Shown in pieces: positions 10,284 through 18,086 of a stretch of DNA of 64,000 bases. The stretch comes from Borrelia persica No12 (GTDB lineage Bacteria; Spirochaetota; Spirochaetia; Borreliales; Borreliaceae). How positions within the stretch are numbered: the stretch's first letter is position 1; the number at the start of each line of letters is the position of its first letter. Position numbers and translations under genes: made by a program. A model generated the notes under the pieces. The model was not told the DNA's origin, did not search any database, and saw nothing but the letters and a program-made list of their open reading frames with translations. The DNA is taken from contig NZ_AYOT01000146.1 of assembly GCF_000500045.1 (NCBI RefSeq), positions 248,001 to 312,000 on the forward strand, read 5' to 3'.

Positions 10284-12143
10284 ATGCAAGATTTATTTTC
10301 TAATAAATTAATATTATTGAATTATGAAGCAAAAAGCAAAGATGATGTAATTGAAAAAATGGCTGAAATGCTCGACGAAAATGGATACCTGAGAAATAAA
10401 AAAGATTTTATAACAGACATTAAAAAACGAGAAGAAATCAACGGAACAGGTCTTGAAGAATATATTGCAATGCCACATGCAAAAGGTAATTTTGTTAAAA
10501 AACATGGAATAGCAATATTGAGGGTTAAAGACAAAGGATTCGATTTTGGTGCCTCAGATTCTAAACCATCAAAACTATTTTTCATGATAGCCGTTCCTGA
10601 AAATACAACGGGCAATGACCATATCAAAACAATATCATATCTAAATAATATATTTAATAATGATATTTTAAGACAAGAAATAATGAACACAAACGATACA
10701 AATAAATTTCTAGACATCCTGTTACATACAAACAACACCAACACAACAATGAACAAAACAGACTTGCAAAATTTCATCTTAGCAGTAACAGCCTGTCCCA
10801 CAGGAATTGCCCATACGTATATGGCAGCAGACAGTTTAAAGAGAGCAGCAAATGAACTAAACGTAGAAATCAAAGTAGAAACCAATGGCTCTAGTGGAAC
10901 TGAAAATCCACTAAGTGAAGAAGATATCAAAAGAGCAAAAGGAATAATCATTGCAACCGGAAAAACTGTTAATAAAGACAGATTCGATGGCAAACCACTA
11001 ATTGAAGTTGGTGTTAAAGACGGCATACACAAGGCAAAAGAACTAATTCAAGAGATTCTTGATAACAAAGCAAAAATTTATATAAGCAACACATCAAAAG
11101 AAACAGAAAGCACGATAATAAAAAAAGCAAGTAACCCGGGTATATACAAACACTTAATGAATGGTGTATCCTTCATGCTTCCATTTGTAGTATCTGGAGG
11201 AATAATAATTGCAATATCATTTATGTTTGGGATTAAAGCTTTTGACTCAAGCGATCCAAGTTATAATAAAATAGCAGATATCTTAATGCAAATTGGTGGT
11301 GGCAATGCGTTCTTTTTAATGATTCCAATACTTGCCGGTTATATTTCATTTAGTATAGCAGAACGCCCTGGACTTGCACCTGGAATGATTACAGGACTAA
11401 TGATGAGCAAAGGAAATGCAGGATTCTTAGGAGGAATACTGGCAGGATTTATTGCAGGATATGTCACTGTATGGATAAAATCAATAAGTAAAAAAATCAT
11501 ACCACAAAGCATAAGTAGCATTAATCCTGTCTTAACTTATCCATTTTTTTCAGTATTAATAGCAGGCTTTTTAACGTATGCCTTATTAGCACCAATTGCA
11601 TATTTCAATACATCCCTAATAAATATGTTAAATTCACTAAGTGGCACAAATATGGCATTACTAGGTGCATTGCTTGGGGGAATGATGGCAATAGATATGG
11701 GTGGTCCAGTAAATAAAGCTGCCTATGCATTTGGAATTGCAATGATAACTTCAGGAAATTACATTCCCCATGCAAGCGTAATGGCAGGAGGAATGATTCC
11801 CCCACTAGGAATTGCACTTGCAACCAGCATATTTAATAATCGGTTCTCACAAGAAGAACATGAAGCCGGCAAAGTTTGTTATGTTTTAGGAGCATGTTTT
11901 ATAACAGAAGCAGTAATTCCCTTTGCAGCATCAGATCCTCTAAAAGTAATACCTGCTTGCATAATAGGCTCATCTATTGGAGGTTTTCTATCTGCATTAT
12001 TTCAAGTAAAACTTATGGCTCCACACGGAGGTATTTTTATTCTTCCAATAGTAACCAACCCATTAATGTGGATAATATCTATTTTAATTGGAACTCTAGT
12101 AACCGGACTATTAATAGGATTTATGAAAAGAGATAAGAAATAA
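10284..12143 (+). CDS. fruA: PTS fructose-specific EIIABC permease
   Basis: A 619-residue fusion with the order IIA-IIB-IIC. The IIA domain (residues 1-150) carries the phosphorylated His65 in AMPHAKG. The IIB domain (about 165-265) carries the active Cys171 in TACPTGIAHT. The IIC domain (about 285-615) has eight or so membrane segments and glycine-rich stretches such as GGIIIAISF and GMMAIDMGGPVNKAA. It imports fructose (possibly mannose as well) across the inner membrane while phosphorylating it. The gene has a strong AAGGAG ribosome site. Its stop codon sits inside a terminator hairpin. fruK is divergent, so both may answer to the same regulator. All catalytic residues are present. Confidence 0.93.
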   Translation: MQDLFSNKLILLNYEAKSKDDVIEKMAEMLDENGYLRNKKDFITDIKKREEINGTGLEEYIAMPHAKGNFVKKHGIAILRVKDKGFDFGASDSKPSKLFFMIAVPENTTGNDHIKTISYLNNIFNNDILRQEIMNTNDTNKFLDILLHTNNTNTTMNKTDLQNFILAVTACPTGIAHTYMAADSLKRAANELNVEIKVETNGSSGTENPLSEEDIKRAKGIIIATGKTVNKDRFDGKPLIEVGVKDGIHKAKELIQEILDNKAKIYISNTSKETESTIIKKASNPGIYKHLMNGVSFMLPFVVSGGIIIAISFMFGIKAFDSSDPSYNKIADILMQIGGGNAFFLMIPILAGYISFSIAERPGLAPGMITGLMMSKGNAGFLGGILAGFIAGYVTVWIKSISKKIIPQSISSINPVLTYPFFSVLIAGFLTYALLAPIAYFNTSLINMLNSLSGTNMALLGALLGGMMAIDMGGPVNKAAYAFGIAMITSGNYIPHASVMAGGMIPPLGIALATSIFNNRFSQEEHEAGKVCYVLGACFITEAVIPFAASDPLKVIPACIIGSSIGGFLSALFQVKLMAPHGGIFILPIVTNPLMWIISILIGTLVTGLLIGFMKRDKK

Positions 12144-12154
12144 TTCTTATCTCT
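12129..12154. terminator. Hairpin overlapping the fruA stop codon
   Basis: A perfect 11-base stem, AGAGATAAGAA and TTCTTATCTCT, with a four-base loop. It spans the last codons and stop of fruA and lies between fruA and the convergent lipoprotein gene, so it may serve both. The T-tract is weak. Confidence 0.65.
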
Positions 12155-12185
12155 ACTTGTCTTTAAAATAAATACTTAAATAAAA

Positions 12186-12911
12186 TTAATAAACTAATCT
12201 CAATTTTATTGGGGTTTGAAGACTTAAAGCCTTAATCATATCTAGATTAAGTTCCAAAGTATTTGAGTTAACTTGAGTAAATCCAAATTGTTCTTGAATT
12301 TTCCTTGATGTTCTAATTTTTAATTTTAAGCTAGAATTATCAATAAGCTCACTTGCACGATCAGTAAAATCTGACAAAAAATACATCAATACATCTTTAT
12401 ATTCTTTCTCAGACATTGGTATCTCTTCTGAAGGCAATAGCGCTGCAAGTGCATCATTTACATGTTCTTTATTTTCATTAACAACTTTAGTAAGACTCTT
12501 CAAATTTAAATCAATATCAATAATATTCTTCCCATATTTATTCTCTATCTTAAACATAGGCATAGATTCTTTTGAAAGATAATCTTTCAAAACTTTAATT
12601 AAGCTATCAAATTGAACAACCAACCTAAGAGAATCACCACTTGACTTAATATTTAAAAGTTTTAAACCTATTTTTGCTCCATCATCACGAAAATACTTCT
12701 TTATCTCATCAACAGGAAAAAGAGGCATCTTGGCAACTTCATCACCCACAAGAGTTGTAACAAGTTCTCTTCTAATCTTTTCAAATTCTTTATTAACATT
12801 AAAAATTACTGAAACTGTACCGCTAGCATCATCTTGCAAATCAACTTCTGAAGTTGCCGTACAAGAAATAAATATTAAAGTCAAAAATATCAATCTATAA
12901 AATTTACCCAT
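12186..12911 (-). CDS. Predicted lipoprotein (BB0628-like), function unknown
   Basis: A 241-residue protein with a basic N-terminus, a hydrophobic segment and a spirochaetal-type lipobox ending IFISC (Cys17), so it should be lipidated and membrane-anchored. The mature part is mainly charged and helical, with no transmembrane segment and no motif I can assign. Position matches BB0628 of B. burgdorferi, which I recall as a conserved lipoprotein. The start has a strong AAGGAG ribosome site. It is transcribed alone, divergent from the aminopeptidase gene. Being chromosomal and in a housekeeping context, it is more likely a periplasmic housekeeping lipoprotein than a variable surface antigen, but that is inference. 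Confidence 0.8.
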   Translation of the reverse strand: MGKFYRLIFLTLIFISCTATSEVDLQDDASGTVSVIFNVNKEFEKIRRELVTTLVGDEVAKMPLFPVDEIKKYFRDDGAKIGLKLLNIKSSGDSLRLVVQFDSLIKVLKDYLSKESMPMFKIENKYGKNIIDIDLNLKSLTKVVNENKEHVNDALAALLPSEEIPMSEKEYKDVLMYFLSDFTDRASELIDNSSLKLKIRTSRKIQEQFGFTQVNSNTLELNLDMIKALSLQTPIKLRLVY

Positions 12912-13012
12912 CTAACAATCTCCTTAGTACATATACATAAACCTATATACATGCACAAGCTATTATAATAAAATAATATATATTAAAACAATAAAGCCAA
13001 AGGAGAAAACAC

Positions 13013-14281
13013 ATGCATGATCACGCATTAGATATATCCCATTTTCAAAACTTACTAGATCAAAGTTTAACACCATATCATCTAGTAAACCATATAGAAG
13101 AAAAATTATTATACTATCTTAATGCAAAAGAACTTAAACTTGATGAAAAGTGGAAATTAGAAACAGGATATTATTATGTAAAAAAGGAAGGAACAAGTCT
13201 TATTGCTTTCAATATCAATACCAATAACATACACGAACCATTTTTAATAGCATCAGCACATTCTGATAGTCCTGGATTAAAACTTAAAATAGAATCTACC
13301 AATAGTGAAGGTAATATCTTCTCTCACCATATTGAAACTTATGGTAGCCCAATAATCTCAACCTGGACTGACAGAGACTTAAGTTTAGCAGGAAATGTAT
13401 ATTTCATTAAAGATGGAGTAATCAAGTCACAATTAATCACAATTGACAATATCGGCACTATACCAAATGTCGCAATACACCTAAACCGCAAAGCAAATGA
13501 AGGATTTACATACGACACTCACGAAAACATAATTGTTATAACAAGTCTTAAAAAAAGTATTAAAGAAAATATACTACAAAAACTACAAATATCCCAAAAA
13601 GATTTATTATCATGTGATTTAATATTTACAGCATCCGAACCTTCTAAAATTATAGGTAGTGAAGGTGAATTTTTGGCATCAAAAAATCTTGACAACAAAT
13701 CAGGATGTCATGCTGTAATGAACGCATTTATTCACACAAATAACAAAAAAAACAAAGTGGCAGTATTTTTTGATAATGAAGAAATTGGTTCGTCAACCTC
13801 AAGAGGCGCAAACTCAATCTTATTAACAGAAATCTTAGAGAGAATAGATTATGTTTTAAATCTAGGACAAGAAGAACATATGATCAAATTGCAAAAATCA
13901 TTTAATATTTCAATGGACGGAGCACATGGAATACATCCAGGATATAGATCCAAACACGATCCTTCATACCAAACAAGTCTGGGAAAAGGTGTAACTATTA
14001 AAAGCAATGCCAATTTTAAATACGCAACTACAGCAAATGGATGGGCAAAACTTAAAGCTTTAGCTATAAAAAATAACATTAAAATTCAAGAAATACTAAT
14101 GAAAGCAAACACCAATAGCGGAAGCACAATTGGTCCAATTGTAAATTCAAAAACCGGAATTGAAACTATCGATATTGGAACTCCAATGTGGGGAATGCAC
14201 TCTTTAAGAGAGACTATTGCAATATCAGATCATAAAGAAGCAATTAAACTTCTAAGAGCATTTTTTGAAGATTGGACTTAA
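13013..14281 (+). CDS. M18 family aminopeptidase
   Basis: A 422-residue cytosolic zinc aminopeptidase of family M18 (aspartyl aminopeptidase/LAP4 type). The metal-ligand and catalytic patterns are visible in order: SAHSDSPGLKL (near residue 80), LDNKSGCHA, FFDNEEIGSSTSRGA with the paired glutamates, SMDGAHGIHPGY, and GTPMWGMHSLRET near the C-terminus. It probably removes N-terminal acidic or hydrophobic residues from peptides, which matters in an organism that imports peptides and makes few amino acids. The ribosome site AAAGGAG precedes the ATG. Its TAA is followed after only three bases by the RNase M5 reading frame, in the same frame, so the two are likely coupled. Confidence 0.93.
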   Translation: MHDHALDISHFQNLLDQSLTPYHLVNHIEEKLLYYLNAKELKLDEKWKLETGYYYVKKEGTSLIAFNINTNNIHEPFLIASAHSDSPGLKLKIESTNSEGNIFSHHIETYGSPIISTWTDRDLSLAGNVYFIKDGVIKSQLITIDNIGTIPNVAIHLNRKANEGFTYDTHENIIVITSLKKSIKENILQKLQISQKDLLSCDLIFTASEPSKIIGSEGEFLASKNLDNKSGCHAVMNAFIHTNNKKNKVAVFFDNEEIGSSTSRGANSILLTEILERIDYVLNLGQEEHMIKLQKSFNISMDGAHGIHPGYRSKHDPSYQTSLGKGVTIKSNANFKYATTANGWAKLKALAIKNNIKIQEILMKANTNSGSTIGPIVNSKTGIETIDIGTPMWGMHSLRETIAISDHKEAIKLLRAFFEDWT

Positions 14282-14284
14282 AAT

Positions 14285-14860
14285 CTGAAACAAATAAAAG
14301 AAATAATTGTAGTTGAAGGTAAAGACGATGCTAAGAGAATAAAAGCTCTATTTAAATGTACCATAGTTGAAACTGGTGGATTATATCTACAAGAATCAAC
14401 CATGAATGTTTTAAAAAAAGCAATAGAAACAAATGGTATCATTATTTTTACAGACAGTGATAAAGCAGGAAATCTTATTAGAAAACAAATACTTACAAGA
14501 ATAGGACATTTAAATCACAATAAAATCAAGCATGCATATCTTAAAACCCAAAATCAAGAAGTTGAAATGTCTCCTACATCTGAAATAAAAACAATTTTAC
14601 AAAAAGTAGGCACCTTTGAAGACGAACAACAAAAAGGAAATTTAAACTTAAGTGACCTAATAAAACTTGGCATAACAGGAGAACACGCAAAAAAGAAAAG
14701 AGAACAAATACAAAAACATTTTAATTTAGGAAATGGAAACAACAAAAAACTACTTGAAAGACTCAATTACTTTAAAATAAAGCGCAAAGACATAGAAAAA
14801 GCACTCTCTGAAAATCAAAAACTCCCCCAGAAGGAATCGAACCTCCGGCCAAGTGGTTAA
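14285..14860 (+). CDS. rnmV: Ribonuclease M5 (5S rRNA maturation), apparent CTG start
   Basis: RNase M5 trims the 5S rRNA precursor using a Toprim domain. The open frame begins straight after the aminopeptidase stop with AAT CTG AAA CAA. The Toprim glutamate motif IIVVEGKDD lies just downstream, followed by ETGG and the DxD motif IIFTDSDKAG. No ATG, GTG or TTG occurs in frame before the glutamate motif; the first ATG (14402) would delete it. Starting at CTG 14285 gives 191 residues, close to the usual size of about 186. No good ribosome site is seen, so reinitiation after the aminopeptidase is likely. The last 13 codons lie antisense to tRNA-Asn. Confidence 0.8.
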   Translation: MKQIKEIIVVEGKDDAKRIKALFKCTIVETGGLYLQESTMNVLKKAIETNGIIIFTDSDKAGNLIRKQILTRIGHLNHNKIKHAYLKTQNQEVEMSPTSEIKTILQKVGTFEDEQQKGNLNLSDLIKLGITGEHAKKKREQIQKHFNLGNGNNKKLLERLNYFKIKRKDIEKALSENQKLPQKESNLRPSG

Positions 14861-14893
14861 CAGCCACCTGCTCTACCGCTGAGCTATGAGGGA
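14822..14893 (-). tRNA. tRNA-Asn (anticodon GTT)
   Basis: A 72-base cloverleaf on the minus strand. The acceptor strands TCCCTCA and TGGGGGA pair with one G-U. The anticodon loop CTGTTAA gives GTT, the T arm contains GGTTCGATTCC, and the discriminator is G. It overlaps the 3' end of rnmV tail to tail and has its own promoter. Confidence 0.97.
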
Positions 14894-14907
14894 ATGAATA
14901 CCTAGAT

Positions 14908-14936
14908 ATTATGCTAAATTGAAAATTTTTTGTCAA
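14908..14936 (-). promoter_or_regulatory. Promoter of tRNA-Asn
   Basis: Read on the minus strand, TTGACA (14936-14931) is followed by exactly 17 bases and CATAAT (14913-14908). The tRNA starts 15 bases further on. Match is 6/6 and 5/6 to the sigma-70 consensus. Confidence 0.85.
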
Positions 14937-14968
14937 GCATCAAAATCCAGAAAAAACAATCAACAAAT

Positions 14969-17014
14969 TTATAAAATTTTTAAAATAGCATTAGCAAGAA
15001 TTTTAGAATCCAAATCTCTAAGCTTAGAAGATCTAATTGCCCAAGCTTCCTCATCAAATGCCAAGTTTCTAACTTCAACTAACAATTTAATCTTAACAAC
15101 ATTATTTTTTAACATATAAAGATTTTGTCCTTTAATATAAGGTGGTCTCTTAAAATCTTCTGTCATTTTTTCAATCATATTCTTAGAATGATCATCAAAT
15201 CCCTTTCCATCTTCAGATTGATAATAAAATCCCATGCACCTAGGTGCACCAATACTATTATCAGCATGCAAACTAATATAAAGAATATTTTCTCTTTTAA
15301 TATTTTTATATTTGTTTACAAATTTATTGACAACCAATAATCTTTTTTTCAAACCTTCCAAAGTACCATTTATCCAAGAATCAACTGTATCTGTCTTATT
15401 TAAATCATAATCATTATAAACTTCATTCTTAATATTAACAAACGTATTATTAGCAGCTAAACTATCCCTAATTAAATGATCGGGAGATAAAATAGTAAGT
15501 TCAACATTAGCCCCATATTCTTTAAGATAAACATAAAGCCTCAAAGCAATATCATAAACATATTCATCCTCAACAACAAAAATTTCATTATTAAGTCCAT
15601 CTTTAGCTTTAACAATAGCACCAGGATCAAGTCCACCATGTCCAGGATCAATAATTATCAATTTATTTTTAAGCCTATTATTTTTAATCGGACGAGATTG
15701 CACAAGATTTTCAAAACTATTAAAAAGCTGACTTGCCTTCTTATATGCATTAAGAGGTGAATACCAATCTTCTGAATAAAATTCACTTGGTTGACTTACT
15801 TTTTTAGATTTATACCAATAATAAAAGATTCCATTAACCTCAAAAATAGGTATTTTAGGTTCAAGCACAACTAAAGAACTAATATCAAAAGCATCTTTAT
15901 GTTCTAAAATATTAGAAAAATTCAAATTCAACTTTTTATTCTTAGAAGAAACAACATTTGCAATCGCTTTAACCTTACTCTTAGAATCACTAGAATCACC
16001 TACAATTCCATCTAAAGCTCTACTTTCGACAACCGACCTTTTGTTCTTATCATAAATCTTAAGTTCCTGGTTATGAAAAATATAATTTCCAATTAAATTA
16101 TTCCAACTCTTCAAATCTTCAAGCAAAACTCCATACTGACGAGCAATACTATATAAGGTCTCACCAATAGAAACTTTATGATACACAAAAACTTCATTAT
16201 TTACCGCATCTTCCTTTAATTGCTCAACATTAGGAGCTGATAAATTTGATTCTACTACTTTAGAAACATCCAAAATTGAATCTGCCTTTAAATTTATTGC
16301 CTTATCTCCATTCAAACGAACAATATGCTTTGCAGTAATACCATAAATATATGCTATCTTACCAAGTGTCTCTCCTCGCTTTACATAATGAAAATGCATA
16401 TTGCCAGAAGCTCTCTTTAGATATAGTTTTTGTCCAACTACCAAATTTTTATTATCTAAAAAATTAAATCGTATAATATCTGCAATACTAATATCAAAAT
16501 CAACAGAAAGTTTTGAAAGTGAATCACCCTTTTTAACGATATATGGCTTTAAAAAATCAGGCTCATCTAAATTCAACTTAGAGCCAACCTTAAGAATTTT
16601 AGAAATCAAACTATTCCAAGCAACTAATTCTTTTTCCTTAATGCCATATTTCTTAGATATATCTTCAATAGTATCCCCAACTTTAACAACATGAATTTTA
16701 GCATCATGCTTATTGCTAACTTTATTACTAACAACATTTTTATTACCAATCTTTACTTTCTCATCATACTTTTTGGTAATAACCTTCTTAGTAGCAATAT
16801 TAGCCTTAGAAGAACTTGGAATAACCAATACACGTCCAATTTTAATTTTCTCAGATTTTAAATTATTTGCATTCTTAAGTTCTCTTACTGGTACCTTATA
16901 TTTAATAGAAATTGAATACAGAGTGTCCCCTTTGACAACTTTATGCTTAATATCAGCATACAAATCAATAGAACCTATTATATATAAAACAATCCAAAAC
17001 CCTTTAATTTTCAA
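14969..17014 (-). CDS. N-acetylmuramoyl-L-alanine amidase with five LysM repeats
   Basis: A secreted peptidoglycan amidase. From the TTG at 17014 the protein has 681 residues and a clean signal peptide ending LYA, with cleavage after residue 20. Five LysM peptidoglycan-binding repeats follow, recognisable by KGDTLYSI, VGDTIEDI, KGDSLSKL, RGETLGKI and IGETLYSI. The C-terminal Amidase_3 domain (about 450-681) has the zinc motif DPGHGG with His459, the VVEDEYVYD glutamate, SLHAD and the VEVRN glutamate. It should cut the amide between MurNAc and the stem peptide during division or turnover. An ATG 75 bases upstream is also in frame but lies inside the preceding gene and spoils the signal peptide. 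The AAGGAG site is rather far from the TTG, so the start is uncertain. Confidence 0.9.
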   Translation of the reverse strand: MKIKGFWIVLYIIGSIDLYADIKHKVVKGDTLYSISIKYKVPVRELKNANNLKSEKIKIGRVLVIPSSSKANIATKKVITKKYDEKVKIGNKNVVSNKVSNKHDAKIHVVKVGDTIEDISKKYGIKEKELVAWNSLISKILKVGSKLNLDEPDFLKPYIVKKGDSLSKLSVDFDISIADIIRFNFLDNKNLVVGQKLYLKRASGNMHFHYVKRGETLGKIAYIYGITAKHIVRLNGDKAINLKADSILDVSKVVESNLSAPNVEQLKEDAVNNEVFVYHKVSIGETLYSIARQYGVLLEDLKSWNNLIGNYIFHNQELKIYDKNKRSVVESRALDGIVGDSSDSKSKVKAIANVVSSKNKKLNLNFSNILEHKDAFDISSLVVLEPKIPIFEVNGIFYYWYKSKKVSQPSEFYSEDWYSPLNAYKKASQLFNSFENLVQSRPIKNNRLKNKLIIIDPGHGGLDPGAIVKAKDGLNNEIFVVEDEYVYDIALRLYVYLKEYGANVELTILSPDHLIRDSLAANNTFVNIKNEVYNDYDLNKTDTVDSWINGTLEGLKKRLLVVNKFVNKYKNIKRENILYISLHADNSIGAPRCMGFYYQSEDGKGFDDHSKNMIEKMTEDFKRPPYIKGQNLYMLKNNVVKIKLLVEVRNLAFDEEAWAIRSSKLRDLDSKILANAILKIL

Positions 17015-17024
17015 AATAAAAGGC

Positions 17025-17987
17025 CTAATATTTCTCCTTAATTCCAGTATTTTGAACAGTATAATCATAAATAATCCAATAATAATCATACTTCTTTAAA
17101 AAAAAGGTATACCGCTTAGCAAGATGAAAATGACCATCTTCAAAATACACATCAGAGACAACTCTCCCCGTAGAATCCGTATAAGTAGTCTCAACAATAG
17201 AAAATTTACTTGGAACCTTTGAAATATAAGAATTGCTATTATTCCATAAATATTCCTTATACTCTTCAATCATATTATTAGAACCCGATTTAAGTTCTTG
17301 CTTATAGAGATATGATTTATTTTGATCATTTAAAATAAAACTTTCAATATCAATATATAAAAAGAATTTTTCTCTCTCTCCAAGTCGCAATGCTGAAAAT
17401 AAATATTCTATAACTTTATCAGGAGATAAATTTTCTCTCTTTAAAACATTTTGTACCTCACGATTGGAAGCTAAATTAGAAAAGTCAAATGTCTCTGAAA
17501 CATTATCCATTTTAGGTTTTAAAAATAAAGTAATGACATTAGATTCTACACGCTTTTGAGGATCAGAAATATATGGGAAAAATACACCTTTAACAAAATA
17601 AACACCATCTTTATCAAATTGCACAAATTGATTTAAACTCATCACTACAGAAAATTTCTCATTGGGCCTTAAACTAAGAGTTCTTACAGGAATTACAATA
17701 TTTTTTGATCTGTCTTTAACATATTCAAGCGATCTCTTAACTTTTATATTGGTAGTATCAGTAACATCAAAATCAAAACCAAAAGTATTAATATCTCCTA
17801 TCTCAAGAGTAAGCAAATCATCAGACAAGTTACTAATCGAAACTTCAACAGAAATACTACTATTAACACGATAAATTGATTGATTGAAAAATTTTATTTT
17901 AAAATCAAGCCCCTTATAATCCCCAGAAAAAAAAATCGAAGGAACAATCATAAAAAACAAAACAAAGAATAACTTTCTAAATTCCAT
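17025..17987 (-). CDS. Exported protein of unknown function (BB0624-like)
   Basis: A 320-residue protein with an N-terminal signal peptide (basic start, hydrophobic residues 6-20, probable cleavage near SIFFSG). Residues 25-160 look like beta-rich, immunoglobulin-like sequence with alternating hydrophobic positions and terms such as LRPNEKFSVVMSL, which resemble extracellular adhesive or chaperone-like folds. The C-terminal half is charged and ends with an aromatic-rich stretch. I cannot name the family. Its stop is 10 bases before the amidase start, so it probably forms an operon with that gene and may act in envelope or cell-wall maintenance. This is inference from position only. Confidence 0.8.
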   Translation of the reverse strand: MEFRKLFFVLFFMIVPSIFFSGDYKGLDFKIKFFNQSIYRVNSSISVEVSISNLSDDLLTLEIGDINTFGFDFDVTDTTNIKVKRSLEYVKDRSKNIVIPVRTLSLRPNEKFSVVMSLNQFVQFDKDGVYFVKGVFFPYISDPQKRVESNVITLFLKPKMDNVSETFDFSNLASNREVQNVLKRENLSPDKVIEYLFSALRLGEREKFFLYIDIESFILNDQNKSYLYKQELKSGSNNMIEEYKEYLWNNSNSYISKVPSKFSIVETTYTDSTGRVVSDVYFEDGHFHLAKRYTFFLKKYDYYWIIYDYTVQNTGIKEKY

Positions 17988-18086
17988 AAACCCCTCAAAA
18001 TATAATTAATATTATACATAACGACGCAGAACATATCTATTATATATATAATATTATACTAAACTACAAAAACAAAAAGGTAAAAA

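Noticed and set aside
10322..11032. A 236-codon open frame on the minus strand inside fruA
   Set aside because: It lies opposite the fruA IIA/IIB domains, has no ribosome site, and its sequence mirrors the conserved fruA codons. It is an antisense shadow.
14402..14860. RNase M5 as a truncated pseudogene starting at ATG 14402
   Set aside because: The frame is open upstream to the previous stop and encodes the complete Toprim motif in that part, so the gene is intact if CTG is used.
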